DNA of 64,000 nt from Arthrobacter sp. PAMC25564. Lineage in GTDB: Bacteria; Actinomycetota; Actinomycetes; Actinomycetales; Micrococcaceae. Numbering within the stretch: the stretch's first letter is position 1; the number at the start of each line of letters is the position of its first letter. A program made the position numbers and the translations under genes. Location: positions 2,728,001 through 2,792,000 of the forward strand of contig NZ_CP039290.1 of NCBI RefSeq assembly GCF_004798705.1, written 5' to 3'. The notes beneath the pieces were generated by a model. That model was not told where the DNA came from and made no database searches. It saw only the letters and a list, made by a program, of their open reading frames with translations. Shown piece after piece: positions 9,292 through 17,937 of this stretch.

Positions 9292-9324
9292 CGATACCCA
9301 GCGTACCTGATACGGTGGGTATCG
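9292..9324. promoter_or_regulatory. putative TetR operator (9-bp inverted repeat)
   Basis: CGATACCCA at 9292-9300 and TGGGTATCG at 9316-9324 form perfect 9-bp arms with a 15-base spacer, in the divergent promoter region. The right arm overlaps the -10 element TACGGT (9311-9316) and the GTG start of the TetR gene, which suits autorepression. Confidence 0.6.
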
Positions 9325-10073
9325 TGAACAACCCCCAGACCGGTCGTCCCCGCCTCCACGCGTCCGCTGCCGGTGTGCCGGACGGCGCCGTCGACGGCCG
9401 TGACTCCCGCTGGCAGGCCCACCGCGAGGAACGCCGGCGGGAACTCATCAAGTCCGCCCGCAAGGCGGTCCATGCGCTCGGCAGCGACGCGTCCATGGAG
9501 GACATCGCCGCCGCGGCAGGAACATCCAAGTCCGTTTTCTACCGCTACTTCGGCGATAAGGCGGGCCTCCAGCAGGCGGTTGGAGAGGTGGTCCTGAGCC
9601 AGATGCAGCGGCGCATCCAGGAGGCCGCCCAGGCCGCCCAGACGCCCCGCGAGGGCCTGTTCGCCATGGTGTCCGCATACCTGCAAATGGCGGAAACCAG
9701 CCCGAACGTCTACGCCTTTGTCACGCGCTACGTCCCCGGCGAGCCGGACGGCGGCAGCGCTTCGGGCGGCTCCATCGCCACCGCCGGAGCCCTCAGCCAC
9801 TTCTTCGCGGCGATCAGCGATATGATCGCCCGCCCCATGCGCAGCCATCTCGGCGCCGGTCCCGGCAAAGAAGCCGTGATCGGTTACTGGCCGAACGCGG
9901 CCATCGGACTGGTCCGGAACGCGGGCGAACAGTGGCTCGCCAGCCCGGCCTCCCCGGACAAAGCGGGCCAGGAGGCGATGGCGCGCCAGATCACCGACTG
10001 GCTCTGCTTCGGGATTGCCCCCGAGCTCGAGAACCTGCCCCTGCCCTCCGAACTACCGAAGGAATCGACATGA
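9324..10073 (+). CDS. TetR-family transcriptional regulator of fatty-acid genes
   Basis: About 249 residues. The N-terminal helix-turn-helix reads MEDIAAAAGTSKSVFYRYFGD, the classic TetR recognition region, and the C-terminal domain (FVTRYVPGEPDGG onward) is the ligand-binding part. A GTG at 9324 is chosen over an in-frame GTG at 9315, because a TACGGT -10 element ends 7 bases before 9324. The gene overlaps the acyl-CoA oxidase start (ATGA at 10070-10073), so regulator and enzyme are translationally coupled. The likely inducer is an acyl-CoA (inference from context). Confidence 0.88.
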   Translation: MNNPQTGRPRLHASAAGVPDGAVDGRDSRWQAHREERRRELIKSARKAVHALGSDASMEDIAAAAGTSKSVFYRYFGDKAGLQQAVGEVVLSQMQRRIQEAAQAAQTPREGLFAMVSAYLQMAETSPNVYAFVTRYVPGEPDGGSASGGSIATAGALSHFFAAISDMIARPMRSHLGAGPGKEAVIGYWPNAAIGLVRNAGEQWLASPASPDKAGQEAMARQITDWLCFGIAPELENLPLPSELPKEST

Positions 10074-12175
10074 CTGAACTAGCGGACCGCGCCGCCGGCC
10101 GTACCAGGAACCCGGCAGCGTCATCGGCCAAGGTGCTCCCCGCCGTCGACGTCGCCGCACTCGGCGAGCAGTTACTGGGCAAGTGGGCGGACACCCGCCG
10201 GAAGTCACGCGCCCTCGCGGCACGCCCCGAACTGCACAAGACCGAAGGCCTGACCCATACGGAGCACCGCAAGCGCACCTTCGGCCAGCTCAAGGTCCTC
10301 GTGGAGAACGGCGCCGTCCACCGAGCCTTCCCCCGGTCCGTCGGCGGCTCGGACGATCACGGCGGCAACGTTGCAGGCTTCCAGGAGCTCGTGATCGCGG
10401 ACCCGTCGCTGCAGATCAAGGCGGGCGTCCAGTGGGGACTCTTCGGCTCGGCCGTCAACCACCTCGGCACCGGGGAGCACCACACGAAGTGGCTGCCCGG
10501 CATCATGAGCCTGGAGATCCCGGGCTGCTTCGCAATGACGGAGACCGGACACGGCTCCGACGTGGCCAGCATCGCCACGACGGCCAGCTATGACCCGGCC
10601 ACCGAGGAGTTCGTGCTGCACACCCCCTTCCGCGCCGCCTGGAAGGACTACATCGGCAACGCGGCCAGTGACGGCCTCGCCGCCGTCGTGTTCGCCCAGC
10701 TGGTCACGAAGGGCGTCAACCATGGTGTCCATGCCTTCTACGTGGAGCTGCGTGATCCGGAGACCAGGGAATTCCTGCCGGGCATCGGCGGCGAGGACGA
10801 CGGCGTCAAGGGCGGCCTGAACGGCATCGACAACGGCCGGCTGCACTTCACCAACGTGCGGATCCCCCGCACGAACCTGCTCAACCGCTACGGCGACGTG
10901 GCCGCCGACGGCGGGTACAGCTCCCCGATCGCCAGCCCGGGACGCCGCTTCTTCACGATGCTGGGCACCCTCGTCCAGGGCCGGGTCTCCCTCGATGGCG
11001 CCGCGGTGACCGCCTCCAAGCTGGCCCTGAAGACCGCCATCCAGTACGCCACCGAGCGGCGGCAGTTCAACGCCTCCTCCCGGACCGACGAAGAAGTGCT
11101 GCTGGACTACCAGCGCCACCAGCGCAGGCTCTTCACCAGGCTGGCCACCACCTACGCGGCGGGTTTCGCCAGCGAGCAGCTGCTGCAGAAGTTCGACGAC
11201 GTCTTCTCCGGCCGGCACGATACGGACGAGGACCGGCAGGACCTCGAAACCCTCGCCGCAGCGCTCAAGCCGCTCAGCACCTGGCACGCGATCGATACCC
11301 TGCAGGAATGCCGTGAGGCCTGCGGCGGCGCCGGCTTCCTGATCGAGAACCGCTTCGCCTCGCTGCGCGCCGACCTCGACGTCTACGCCACATTCGAAGG
11401 CGACAACACGGTTCTGTTGCAGCTGGTCGCCAAGCGCCTGCTGACTGACTACGCCAAGGAGTTCCGTAACGCCAACTTCGGCGTCCTGGCCCGCTACGTG
11501 GTCGGCCAGGCCACGGGTGCCGCCATCCACCGCACCGGCCTGCGCGGCGTCGCGCAGTTCGTGGCCGACTCCGGCTCGGTGCACAAGGCGGCCATCGCCA
11601 TCCGCGACGAAGCCGGCCAGCGGGCGCTGCTCACCGACCGCGTCCAGACCATGGTCGCCGAGGTCGGTTCAGCCCTCAAGGGTGCCAACAAGCTGCCGCA
11701 GGACAAGGGTGCGGCGCTGTTCAACAAACACCAGAACGAACTCATCGAAGCAGCGCAGGCCCATGCCGAACTGCTGCAGTGGGAAGCCTTCACCGAAGCC
11801 CTCGGGAAGGTCGCCGACCCGGGCACCAAAGTGGTCCTGACCTGGCTGCGCGACCTCTTCGGGTTGTCCCTGATCGAGAAGAACCTGTCCTGGTACCTCA
11901 TGAACGGGCGGCTTTCCATGCAGCGCGGGCGCACCGTGGGCGAATATATCAACCGTCTGCTGGCCAGGATCCGCCCCCATGCACTCGATCTCGTGGATGC
12001 CTTCGGCTTCGCACCGGAACACCTCCGCGCCGAAATCGCCACCGGCGCGGAAAAGCTCCGCCAGGACGAGGCCCGGGACTACCTCCGTGCGCAGCGCGCC
12101 AGCGGCCAGGCCCCGGTGGACGAAAAGATCCTGCTGGCCCGCAAGGGCCACGGGACCAAGTCGTCCGGCGCCTGA
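10070..12175 (+). CDS. acyl-CoA oxidase / dehydrogenase family protein
   Basis: A 701-residue flavoprotein of the acyl-CoA oxidase type, which introduces the first double bond in beta-oxidation. Visible signatures are CFAMTETGHGSDVASI (flavin and substrate contact), the CREACGGAGFL block and YATFEGDNTVLLQLVAKRLL near the catalytic glutamate region. The two-domain C-terminal extension distinguishes it from 380-residue acyl-CoA dehydrogenases. The ATG at 10070 overlaps the TetR stop. With the divergent thiolase, reductase and hydratase genes it completes a full beta-oxidation set. A hairpin at 12191-12228 ends the transcript. Confidence 0.92.
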   Translation: MTELADRAAGRTRNPAASSAKVLPAVDVAALGEQLLGKWADTRRKSRALAARPELHKTEGLTHTEHRKRTFGQLKVLVENGAVHRAFPRSVGGSDDHGGNVAGFQELVIADPSLQIKAGVQWGLFGSAVNHLGTGEHHTKWLPGIMSLEIPGCFAMTETGHGSDVASIATTASYDPATEEFVLHTPFRAAWKDYIGNAASDGLAAVVFAQLVTKGVNHGVHAFYVELRDPETREFLPGIGGEDDGVKGGLNGIDNGRLHFTNVRIPRTNLLNRYGDVAADGGYSSPIASPGRRFFTMLGTLVQGRVSLDGAAVTASKLALKTAIQYATERRQFNASSRTDEEVLLDYQRHQRRLFTRLATTYAAGFASEQLLQKFDDVFSGRHDTDEDRQDLETLAAALKPLSTWHAIDTLQECREACGGAGFLIENRFASLRADLDVYATFEGDNTVLLQLVAKRLLTDYAKEFRNANFGVLARYVVGQATGAAIHRTGLRGVAQFVADSGSVHKAAIAIRDEAGQRALLTDRVQTMVAEVGSALKGANKLPQDKGAALFNKHQNELIEAAQAHAELLQWEAFTEALGKVADPGTKVVLTWLRDLFGLSLIEKNLSWYLMNGRLSMQRGRTVGEYINRLLARIRPHALDLVDAFGFAPEHLRAEIATGAEKLRQDEARDYLRAQRASGQAPVDEKILLARKGHGTKSSGA

Positions 12176-12190
12176 ACCGGCCGGAGTACG

Positions 12191-12228
12191 ACGGCGGCGC
12201 CGCCCCTCCGCCGGGGCGGCGCCATCGT
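12191..12228. terminator. terminator between convergent ACOX and glgA
   Basis: An 11-bp perfect GC stem (12196-12206 with 12213-12223), extended outward by an imperfect ACG/CGT stem to 12191-12228 and followed by a T-rich tail. It lies between convergent genes. Confidence 0.75.
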
Positions 12229-12248
12229 CTGTTCTTCGGGTACAGCGC

Positions 12249-13457
12249 TCAGGAAACCCCCGCCGGCAGGACCGAGCGGTACACCTCAAGGGTGGTCTCC
12301 ATGATGGATTCCCAGGAGAAGTGCTCCTCGGCCCTGCGCCGGCCGGCCTGTCCCATCGCGCGCGCCCGTGCGGGATCGGACACCACTTCGGTCAGGGCGG
12401 CGGCGAACTCGGTCACGAATTTCTCCGGATCCAGCGGCGTGCCGGTTCCATCGGTGACCTGCTCCAGCGGCACCAGCAGGCCGGTCTCGCCGTGCCGGAC
12501 AACTTCCGGGATCCCGCCGGTGGCGCTGGCCACCACGGCGGCACCGCAGGCCATGGCCTCCAGGTTCACGATGCCGAGCGGCTCGTAGATCGACGGGCAG
12601 GCAAAGGCGGTCGCGTGGCTGAGGACCTGGATCAGCTCGTTGCGCGGCAGCATCCGTTCCACCAGGATCACGCCGCCGCGCTGGCTCTGGAGTTCCTCGA
12701 TCAGGCGGGCCGTTTCGGCGGCGAGTTCGGGAGTGTCCGCGGCGCCGAGGCAGAGGACCAGCTGGACGTTGGCCGGCAGCTTCGCGGCGGCGCGCAGGAG
12801 GTACGGGACACCCTTCTGGCGCGTATTCCGGCCTACGAAGACCACGCTGGGCAGCGCCGGATCGATCCCAAGGCCGCGGACCACGTCCTCACCCTCGTCC
12901 CGGTTCCACAGGCTGACGTCGATGCCGTTGTGCACCACCCTGACCTTGGCCGGGTCGACCCCGGGGTAGCTGCGCAGGATGTCCTGCCGCATGCCTTCGG
13001 AGACGGCGATGATGGCGGCCGCGGACTCATAGGCGGTTTTTTCCACCCAGGAGGACACGGCGTAGCCGCCGCCGAGCTGCTCGGCCTTCCACGGCCGCAG
13101 CGGCTCCAGGCTGTGGGCGCTGAGCACGTGGGGGATCCCGTGCAGCAGCGAGGCGATGTGCCCGGCCATGTTGGCGTACCAGGTGTGCGAATGCACAAGG
13201 TCCGCGCCGGCGATGTCGGGGACTATCCGCAAATCCACCCCCAGGGTCTGGATGGCCGCATTGGCTGAACCCAGATCCTCGGGCACCGCGTAGGACGTGA
13301 CCGTCGCTCCGTGATACCCGGGCTCACGGGGGGCGCCAAAGGCGCGCACCCGCAGATCCACACGTTGGGCCAGCACCCTGCTGAGCTCGGCTACATGGAC
13401 TCCGGCTCCGCCATAGATTTCGGGCGGGAATTCTTTGGTCACTATGTCTATACGCAC
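12249..13457 (-). CDS. glgA: glycogen synthase, actinobacterial GT4 type
   Basis: A roughly 402-residue GT4 retaining glycosyltransferase. The N-terminus VDIVTKEFPP-type opening with GGAGVHV binds the acceptor. The E-x7-E motif (YEPLGIVNLEA) and VGRNTRQKG lie in the C-terminal donor domain. The mycobacterial relative, GlgM, makes maltose-1-phosphate from ADP-glucose, so the precise product is uncertain. GTG at 13457 is preferred over an upstream TTG because a TACCTT -10 element (13470-13465) ends 7 bases before it. It is divergent from glgC, which supplies ADP-glucose. Confidence 0.93.
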   Translation of the reverse strand: MRIDIVTKEFPPEIYGGAGVHVAELSRVLAQRVDLRVRAFGAPREPGYHGATVTSYAVPEDLGSANAAIQTLGVDLRIVPDIAGADLVHSHTWYANMAGHIASLLHGIPHVLSAHSLEPLRPWKAEQLGGGYAVSSWVEKTAYESAAAIIAVSEGMRQDILRSYPGVDPAKVRVVHNGIDVSLWNRDEGEDVVRGLGIDPALPSVVFVGRNTRQKGVPYLLRAAAKLPANVQLVLCLGAADTPELAAETARLIEELQSQRGGVILVERMLPRNELIQVLSHATAFACPSIYEPLGIVNLEAMACGAAVVASATGGIPEVVRHGETGLLVPLEQVTDGTGTPLDPEKFVTEFAAALTEVVSDPARARAMGQAGRRRAEEHFSWESIMETTLEVYRSVLPAGVS

Positions 13458-13558
13458 AAATCCCAAGGTAGTCGCTACGGTGGAACTGATCTAGTGTGAA
13501 GACGTCCGGGCGTGCCGGATTGTTTGGGGAGTTACAAAGGCGTTCAGGAGCGACCACT

Positions 13559-14968
13559 ATGCCGCAGAAGAAAGTATTGGCAATTGTCCTCGCAGGTGGC
13601 GAAGGAAACCGGCTCATGCCGCTAACGGCGGACCGGGCCAAGCCCGGCGTGCCGTTTGCCGGAAGTTACCGGCTCATCGACTTTGCGTTGTCCAATCTGG
13701 TCAATTCCCGATATCTGCAGATCGTCGTCCTGACGCAATACAAATCGCACAGCCTTGACCGGCACATCTCGGAAACCTGGCGGATGTCCACGCAGCTGGG
13801 CAATTACGTCGCGTCCGTCCCGGCGCAGCAGCGCGTCGGCAAGAGCTGGTTCCTTGGCAGCGCCAACGCCATCTACCAGTCCCTGAACCTCATCCACGAC
13901 GCCAACCCGGACATCGTGGTGGTGGTGGGCGCCGACCACGTCTACCGCATGGACTTCGCCCAGATGGTCGCGCAGCACGTCGCCAGCGGCGCGAAGGCCA
14001 CGGTCGCCGCCGTACGCCAGCCGCTGAGCATGGCCGACCAGTTCGGCGTCATCGAGGTGGACCAGAACGATCCGCAGAAGATCGCTGCGTTCGTCGAGAA
14101 GCCCGCCTCCACTCCCGGACTCGCCGCCGACCCCACCCAGTTCCTGGCCTCCATGGGCAATTACGTGTTCGACGCCGATGCCCTCGTCGCGGCCCTGCAC
14201 GTCGACGCGGAGCGGCTCGACACGAAGCACGACATGGGCGGGGACATCATTCCCTACTTCGTCAACAAGGGCGAGGCCGGCGTCTACGACTTCACCCTCA
14301 ACGAGATCCCGGGCTCCACGGAACGCGACCGCACCTACTGGCGCGACGTCGGCACCATCGACTCGTTCTACGACGCGCACATGGACCTCATCTCCCCGGT
14401 GCCGGTGTTCAACCTGTACAACTCCGAATGGCCGATCTACACGCGCCAGAGCATCTCGCCGCCGGCCAAGTTCGTCCGCGGCAAGCACAACACCGTAGGC
14501 TCGGCGCTGGACTCGATCGTTGCCAGCGGAACCGTGATCTCCGGCGGCATCGTCGAGGGTTCCGTGCTCTCCAACGACGTCTACGTCGGTACGTCCAGCC
14601 GCGTGCTCGATTCCGTGCTGATGGACAAGGTCAACATCGGCGAAGGCGCCGTCGTCAAGCGCGCCATCATCGACAAGAACGTCAGGGTCCCGGCGCATGC
14701 GGCCATCGGCCTCGACGCCGATCTGGACCGCTCCCGCGGCTTCAAGGTCACCGACTCGGGCATCACCGTGCTGTCGAAGGGGCAGCTGGTCCCGGAACCG
14801 GGCGAGGCGGAGCGTGCCCTATCGGCCGCCAACCTGATCCTGGTGCCGGATGCGGTCAGGGCCGCCACGGAAAACTGGCCGGCCCTGCGGGACTCCGTTG
14901 ACAAGGTTGCCGAAGTGCAAGCCGCCGCCGTCGGCGTCGTGACCCCGCGGTCAACCAAAGCCGACTAA
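13559..14968 (+). CDS. glgC: glucose-1-phosphate adenylyltransferase
   Basis: A 469-residue enzyme making ADP-glucose from glucose-1-phosphate and ATP, the committed step of glycogen synthesis. The N-terminal nucleotide-binding motif [19 protein letters not shown] and the sugar-binding GNYVF and FVEKP blocks are intact; the C-terminal third is a left-handed beta-helix ([14 protein letters not shown]). The ATG at 13559 has an AGGAG site 9 bases upstream and matches the usual family start. A TAGTGT -10 element at 13492-13497 would give a leader of about 55 bases. It is divergent from glgA. Confidence 0.96.
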   Translation: MPQKKVLAIVLAGGEGNRLMPLTADRAKPGVPFAGSYRLIDFALSNLVNSRYLQIVVLTQYKSHSLDRHISETWRMSTQLGNYVASVPAQQRVGKSWFLGSANAIYQSLNLIHDANPDIVVVVGADHVYRMDFAQMVAQHVASGAKATVAAVRQPLSMADQFGVIEVDQNDPQKIAAFVEKPASTPGLAADPTQFLASMGNYVFDADALVAALHVDAERLDTKHDMGGDIIPYFVNKGEAGVYDFTLNEIPGSTERDRTYWRDVGTIDSFYDAHMDLISPVPVFNLYNSEWPIYTRQSISPPAKFVRGKHNTVGSALDSIVASGTVISGGIVEGSVLSNDVYVGTSSRVLDSVLMDKVNIGEGAVVKRAIIDKNVRVPAHAAIGLDADLDRSRGFKVTDSGITVLSKGQLVPEPGEAERALSAANLILVPDAVRAATENWPALRDSVDKVAEVQAAAVGVVTPRSTKAD

Positions 14969-14979
14969 GCCGGATCCGC

Positions 14980-15025
14980 TGCAGCTGGGGCCCGGCGCCG
15001 GCGTCGGACCGGGCTCCCTGCAGGC
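14980..15025 (+). terminator. possible terminator after glgC
   Basis: Imperfect GC-rich hairpin built on CTGCAG...CTGCAG outer arms and CCCGG...CCGGG inner arms, between glgC and the next gene. There is no T-run, so this is tentative. Confidence 0.3.
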
Positions 15026-15040
15026 TGTAAAATTGGGGCA

Positions 15041-16549
15041 ATGAGCTACCCCGATCTGCCTTCCGAACTGGCCCCTGCTGATGTGACCGCCGCCGATCTG
15101 TCGGCAGCTGATTTGACGGCAGAGGAAATCCAGGCCTGCCTCAAGGTCCTGAACAGCATCCACGTGTACGACGAGGAGCACCCGGACTACGTCTCGGTGC
15201 GCCGGGCCACCGGAAAAATGTTCAAGGCCGTCAAGCGCCACCGCCGGGTCAGCAAGAGGGACCTGATCGCTGAAGCTGACCGTGCCGTGATCGCCCAGAC
15301 CGCGACGGCGGCCCCGGACCGGATCGACGACGAGACCCGCGGCAACAAGCTCGCGCCCTCCGCCACGGGTGAGATAGCCGGGCACCTGATCAAGTCGCGG
15401 CCCTGCTACATCTGCAAGCAGCACTATACGCAGGTGGACGCCTTCTACCACCAGCTCTGCCCGGAGTGCGCCTCCTTCAGCCACAGCAAGCGTGACGCCC
15501 GCACGGACCTGAGCGGTCGCCGTGCGCTCCTCACCGGCGGTCGCGCGAAGATCGGCATGTACATCGCGCTGCGGCTCCTCCGCGACGGCGCCCACACCAC
15601 GATCACCACCCGCTTCCCCAAGGACGCCGCGCGGCGCTTCGCGGCCATGGAAGACAGCGGCGACTGGCTGCACCGGCTGCGGATCGTGGGCATCGACCTG
15701 CGCGATCCCTCACAGGTCATGGCGCTGACGGACTCACTGGATGCCGCCGGGCCGCTGGACATCATCATCAACAACGCCGCCCAGACCGTCCGCCGCTCCG
15801 GCAACGCTTACAAGCCCCTTGTCGACGCCGAGGATGAACCGTTGCCCGCTGCGCTGCAGCCGGGCAACGGCGGCCCGGAGCTGGTGACCTTCGGCCATGC
15901 CCACGACAAGCACCCGCTGGCCCTGGCCAGCAGTGTCCTGGACCATCCCGTGCTCGCCGGGGACGCCATCACCTCGCTCGCCCTGTCCACAGGCTCCGCC
16001 TCGCTGGAACGGATCGCGACCGGCACCGCCATCGACGCCGGCGGCCTGGTTCCGGACGTGGCCGCCATCAACAGCTGGACCCAGGTGGTGGACCAGGTGG
16101 ACCCGCTGGAGATGCTGGAGGTGCAGCTGTGCAACGTCACCGCGCCGTTCCTCCTGGTCAGCCGCCTGCGCGGGGCCATGAAGCGCTCCACCGCCCGGCG
16201 CAAGTACATCGTCAACGTAAGCGCCATGGAAGGCCAGTTCTCCCGGGCCTACAAGGGCCCCGGACACCCGCACACCAACATGGCCAAGGCCGCACTGAAC
16301 ATGATGACCCGGACCAGCGCCCAGGAGATGCTGGATGCCGACGGGATCCTGATGACCGCCGTCGACACCGGCTGGATCACGGATGAACGCCCGCACTTCA
16401 CGAAAGTCCGCCTGATGGAGGAAGGATTCCACGCACCGCTGGACCTCGTCGACGGTGCCGCCCGGGTCTACGACCCCATAGTCATGGGCGAAGCCGGGGA
16501 GGACCAGTACGGCGTCTTCCTGAAGGACTACAAGCCCAGCCCTTGGTAG
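15041..16549 (+). CDS. atypical SDR oxidoreductase with N-terminal zinc-ribbon-like module
   Basis: A 502-residue protein. Residues 1-30 carry an Ala/Asp-rich near-repeat (AADLSAADL). Residues 120-145 hold two CxxC pairs (Cys122/Cys125 and Cys140/Cys143, PCYICKQHY and LCPECA), which look like a zinc ribbon. From about residue 160 comes a Rossmann SDR fold: LLTGGRAKIG replaces the usual TGxxxGxG, and INNAAQ is normal. At the active site the sequence HTNMAKAAL puts Thr412 where the catalytic Tyr of YxxxK should be, with Lys416 kept. An insertion (about 260-330) splits the fold. Substrate unknown. A TAAAAT -10 element (15028-15033) ends 7 bases before the ATG. Confidence 0.85.
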   Translation: MSYPDLPSELAPADVTAADLSAADLTAEEIQACLKVLNSIHVYDEEHPDYVSVRRATGKMFKAVKRHRRVSKRDLIAEADRAVIAQTATAAPDRIDDETRGNKLAPSATGEIAGHLIKSRPCYICKQHYTQVDAFYHQLCPECASFSHSKRDARTDLSGRRALLTGGRAKIGMYIALRLLRDGAHTTITTRFPKDAARRFAAMEDSGDWLHRLRIVGIDLRDPSQVMALTDSLDAAGPLDIIINNAAQTVRRSGNAYKPLVDAEDEPLPAALQPGNGGPELVTFGHAHDKHPLALASSVLDHPVLAGDAITSLALSTGSASLERIATGTAIDAGGLVPDVAAINSWTQVVDQVDPLEMLEVQLCNVTAPFLLVSRLRGAMKRSTARRKYIVNVSAMEGQFSRAYKGPGHPHTNMAKAALNMMTRTSAQEMLDADGILMTAVDTGWITDERPHFTKVRLMEEGFHAPLDLVDGAARVYDPIVMGEAGEDQYGVFLKDYKPSPW

Positions 16550-16586
16550 GAAGCGCTTTGACCCTCCCCGCGCAGGCCACGGCTAT

Positions 16587-16600
16587 AGGCCTATTGGCCC
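16587..16600 (+). promoter_or_regulatory. putative DosR/DevR-type box A
   Basis: AGGCC-TATT-GGCCC, an imperfect palindrome with the 5-4-5 layout of DosR boxes. Its centre lies 44.5 bases before the predicted leaderless start of the flavin-barrel gene at 16638. Confidence 0.55.
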
Positions 16601-16637
16601 TAATGTGGCTCCGCCACGGTCCGTAACGTGGGTCTAC

Positions 16638-17108
16638 ATGAACACACAGACGACGCCGCCGCCGGATTACCAGCTCTCCATCGACCAATGCTGGGTGCTG
16701 CTCGACACGGAAGTCGTCGGGCGGCTCGCCCTCATCGTGGACGGCCATCCTGAGATCTTTCCGGTGAACTTTGTACTGGAGCGCCGCAGCATCGTCTTCC
16801 GGACCGCCGGGGGCACGAAGCTCTGGGGCGCGATGACGAGCAAACCCGTCGCCTTCGAAATCGACGGCTATGACCCGCACGACCAGCAGGCATGGAGCGT
16901 GGTCGCGCGCGGCGAGGCCGAGCTGATTGAAAGCCAGGACGACAAGGACGCAGCCGATGCCCGGCTTCTGGAGCCGTGGCAGGCCGGCGACAAAGACTTC
17001 TACGTGCGCCTGTCGCCCAAGGCGCTCACCGGACGCCGCTTCAAGGTCAACAATCCGGACCTGTGGAGCACACGCCTCTCCGATCCGCGCCGGTCGTCCT
17101 TCGAATAG
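16638..17108 (+). CDS. pyridoxamine 5'-phosphate oxidase-like flavin-barrel protein (1)
   Basis: A 156-residue split-barrel protein of the PPOX/FMN-binding superfamily. Family-like blocks are VVGRLALIVDGHPEIFPVNF, FRTAGGTKL and a C-terminal TGRRFKV. Such proteins bind FMN, F420 or heme, and several belong to mycobacterial hypoxia regulons; the ligand here is unknown. The ATG at 16638 is chosen because TAACGT (16624-16629) ends 8 bases before it. A DosR-type box sits at 16587-16600. It is a paralogue of the gene at 20542: both share the same block order, TGRRFKV and a closing S(S/G)(F/L)E. Confidence 0.85.
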   Translation: MNTQTTPPPDYQLSIDQCWVLLDTEVVGRLALIVDGHPEIFPVNFVLERRSIVFRTAGGTKLWGAMTSKPVAFEIDGYDPHDQQAWSVVARGEAELIESQDDKDAADARLLEPWQAGDKDFYVRLSPKALTGRRFKVNNPDLWSTRLSDPRRSSFE

Positions 17109-17139
17109 GAGGCGTCCCGGATGCCCGGACAACCGCCTC
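17109..17139. terminator. possible bidirectional terminator
   Basis: GAGGCG (17109-17114) pairs with CGCCTC (17134-17139) around an inner CCGG/CCGG helix, between the convergent flavin-barrel and universal stress genes. The stem is short and has no T-run. Confidence 0.35.
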
Positions 17140-17169
17140 TGCAGAGAGTCCGGGGGTTCGGATGCGCCG

Positions 17170-17613
17170 TTAGTGCCGTGACGGGCTGTGGACGACCAGC
17201 ACCGGGCAATGGGCGTGCGCCACACAGGCAGAACTCACGGACCCCAGCAGCAGGCCGCCGAAGCCTCCGTGGCCGCGCCGGCCCAGGACGAGCATCTGGG
17301 CTGATTTGCTGGCCTCGATCAGGGTGGGCCGCGGGTGGCCCTGCACAAGGCGGGTTTCCACGTTGTCCGGCGTCTGGGGGCCATAGGCCTTGGCCACTGC
17401 CTCCTGCAGGATCTCCCCGGCCCGGACATCGAAGTCGTTGATGCCCATCGCGACGTAGCCGTCGTACACCGGCGGAACGTCCCAGCACGCCAGCGCCACC
17501 ACCTGGGCAGCAAGCGGGATTGCCAGGGCCTGGGCCTCGCGGAGCGCTTCGACCGAGGCGTCGGAACCATCCACGCCGACGACGATGTTCCGGACTTCCC
17601 TGGCTTCGGTCAT
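17170..17613 (-). CDS. universal stress protein (UspA fold)
   Basis: A 147-residue single-domain universal stress protein. It opens with IVVGVDGS and carries the ATP-binding signature G-x2-G-x9-G-S in GRRGHGGFGGLLLGSVSS, so it is of the ATP-binding subclass. The ATG at 17613 is preferred over an in-frame ATG at 17628, because AAGGG lies 7 bases upstream of the former. A DosR-type box at 17681-17694 lies about 45 bases before a weak -10 (TTGGAT, 17652-17647). Stress proteins of this kind are core members of the mycobacterial DosR regulon, which fits the adjacent DosR-like regulator. Confidence 0.9.
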   Translation of the reverse strand: MTEAREVRNIVVGVDGSDASVEALREAQALAIPLAAQVVALACWDVPPVYDGYVAMGINDFDVRAGEILQEAVAKAYGPQTPDNVETRLVQGHPRPTLIEASKSAQMLVLGRRGHGGFGGLLLGSVSSACVAHAHCPVLVVHSPSRH

Positions 17614-17680
17614 GGTTGATCCCTTCATCGTGCTGATGGCGCGTCAATCCAAGAATGCCGTTGACCCCGCGGCGCGCCTA

Positions 17681-17694
17681 GGGCCGAAGGTCAC
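17681..17694 (-). promoter_or_regulatory. putative DosR/DevR-type box B
   Basis: GGGCC-GAAG-GTCAC, upstream of the universal stress gene at about the same distance from its likely promoter as boxes A, C and D. The palindrome is imperfect in the right half. Confidence 0.5.
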
Positions 17695-17734
17695 GGAGCC
17701 GGCGGCCCGGAAGCCCCGCGTTAGGTCCCGCGCT

Positions 17735-17748
17735 GGGTCAAAGGACCC
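17735..17748 (+). promoter_or_regulatory. putative DosR/DevR-type box E (perfect palindrome)
   Basis: GGGTC-AAAG-GACCC has perfect 5-bp arms around 4 bases, the best palindrome of the set. It sits 190 bases before the DosR-like gene and 54 bases (centre to centre) from box B, so it could serve the regulator, the stress gene or both. The rest of the 324-base intergenic region (17614-17937) shows only A/T-rich promoter-like sequence near 17771-17790. Confidence 0.55.
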
Positions 17749-17937
17749 TTGAGTGCGATCAGGCTGTGCAGAAGAATAGCAGAATAGACGGGCGGGGCCC
17801 GATGACGTGAAACGCGCCGGGCCAGCGACAATGGATTCAGGACAACGGATTCAGCAGGCACGACCCCGCACCTTCTTGCGCGGCAGGCCGGGAGCACCGG
17901 ACACACCAGGCCGCGTCAGCGGCCGGACGGGAGAAAT

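Noticed and set aside
17721..17906. A 61-residue minus-strand frame between the USP and devR genes
   Set aside because: No ribosome-binding site or domain, Arg/Pro-rich; it overlaps the regulatory region with boxes B and E.
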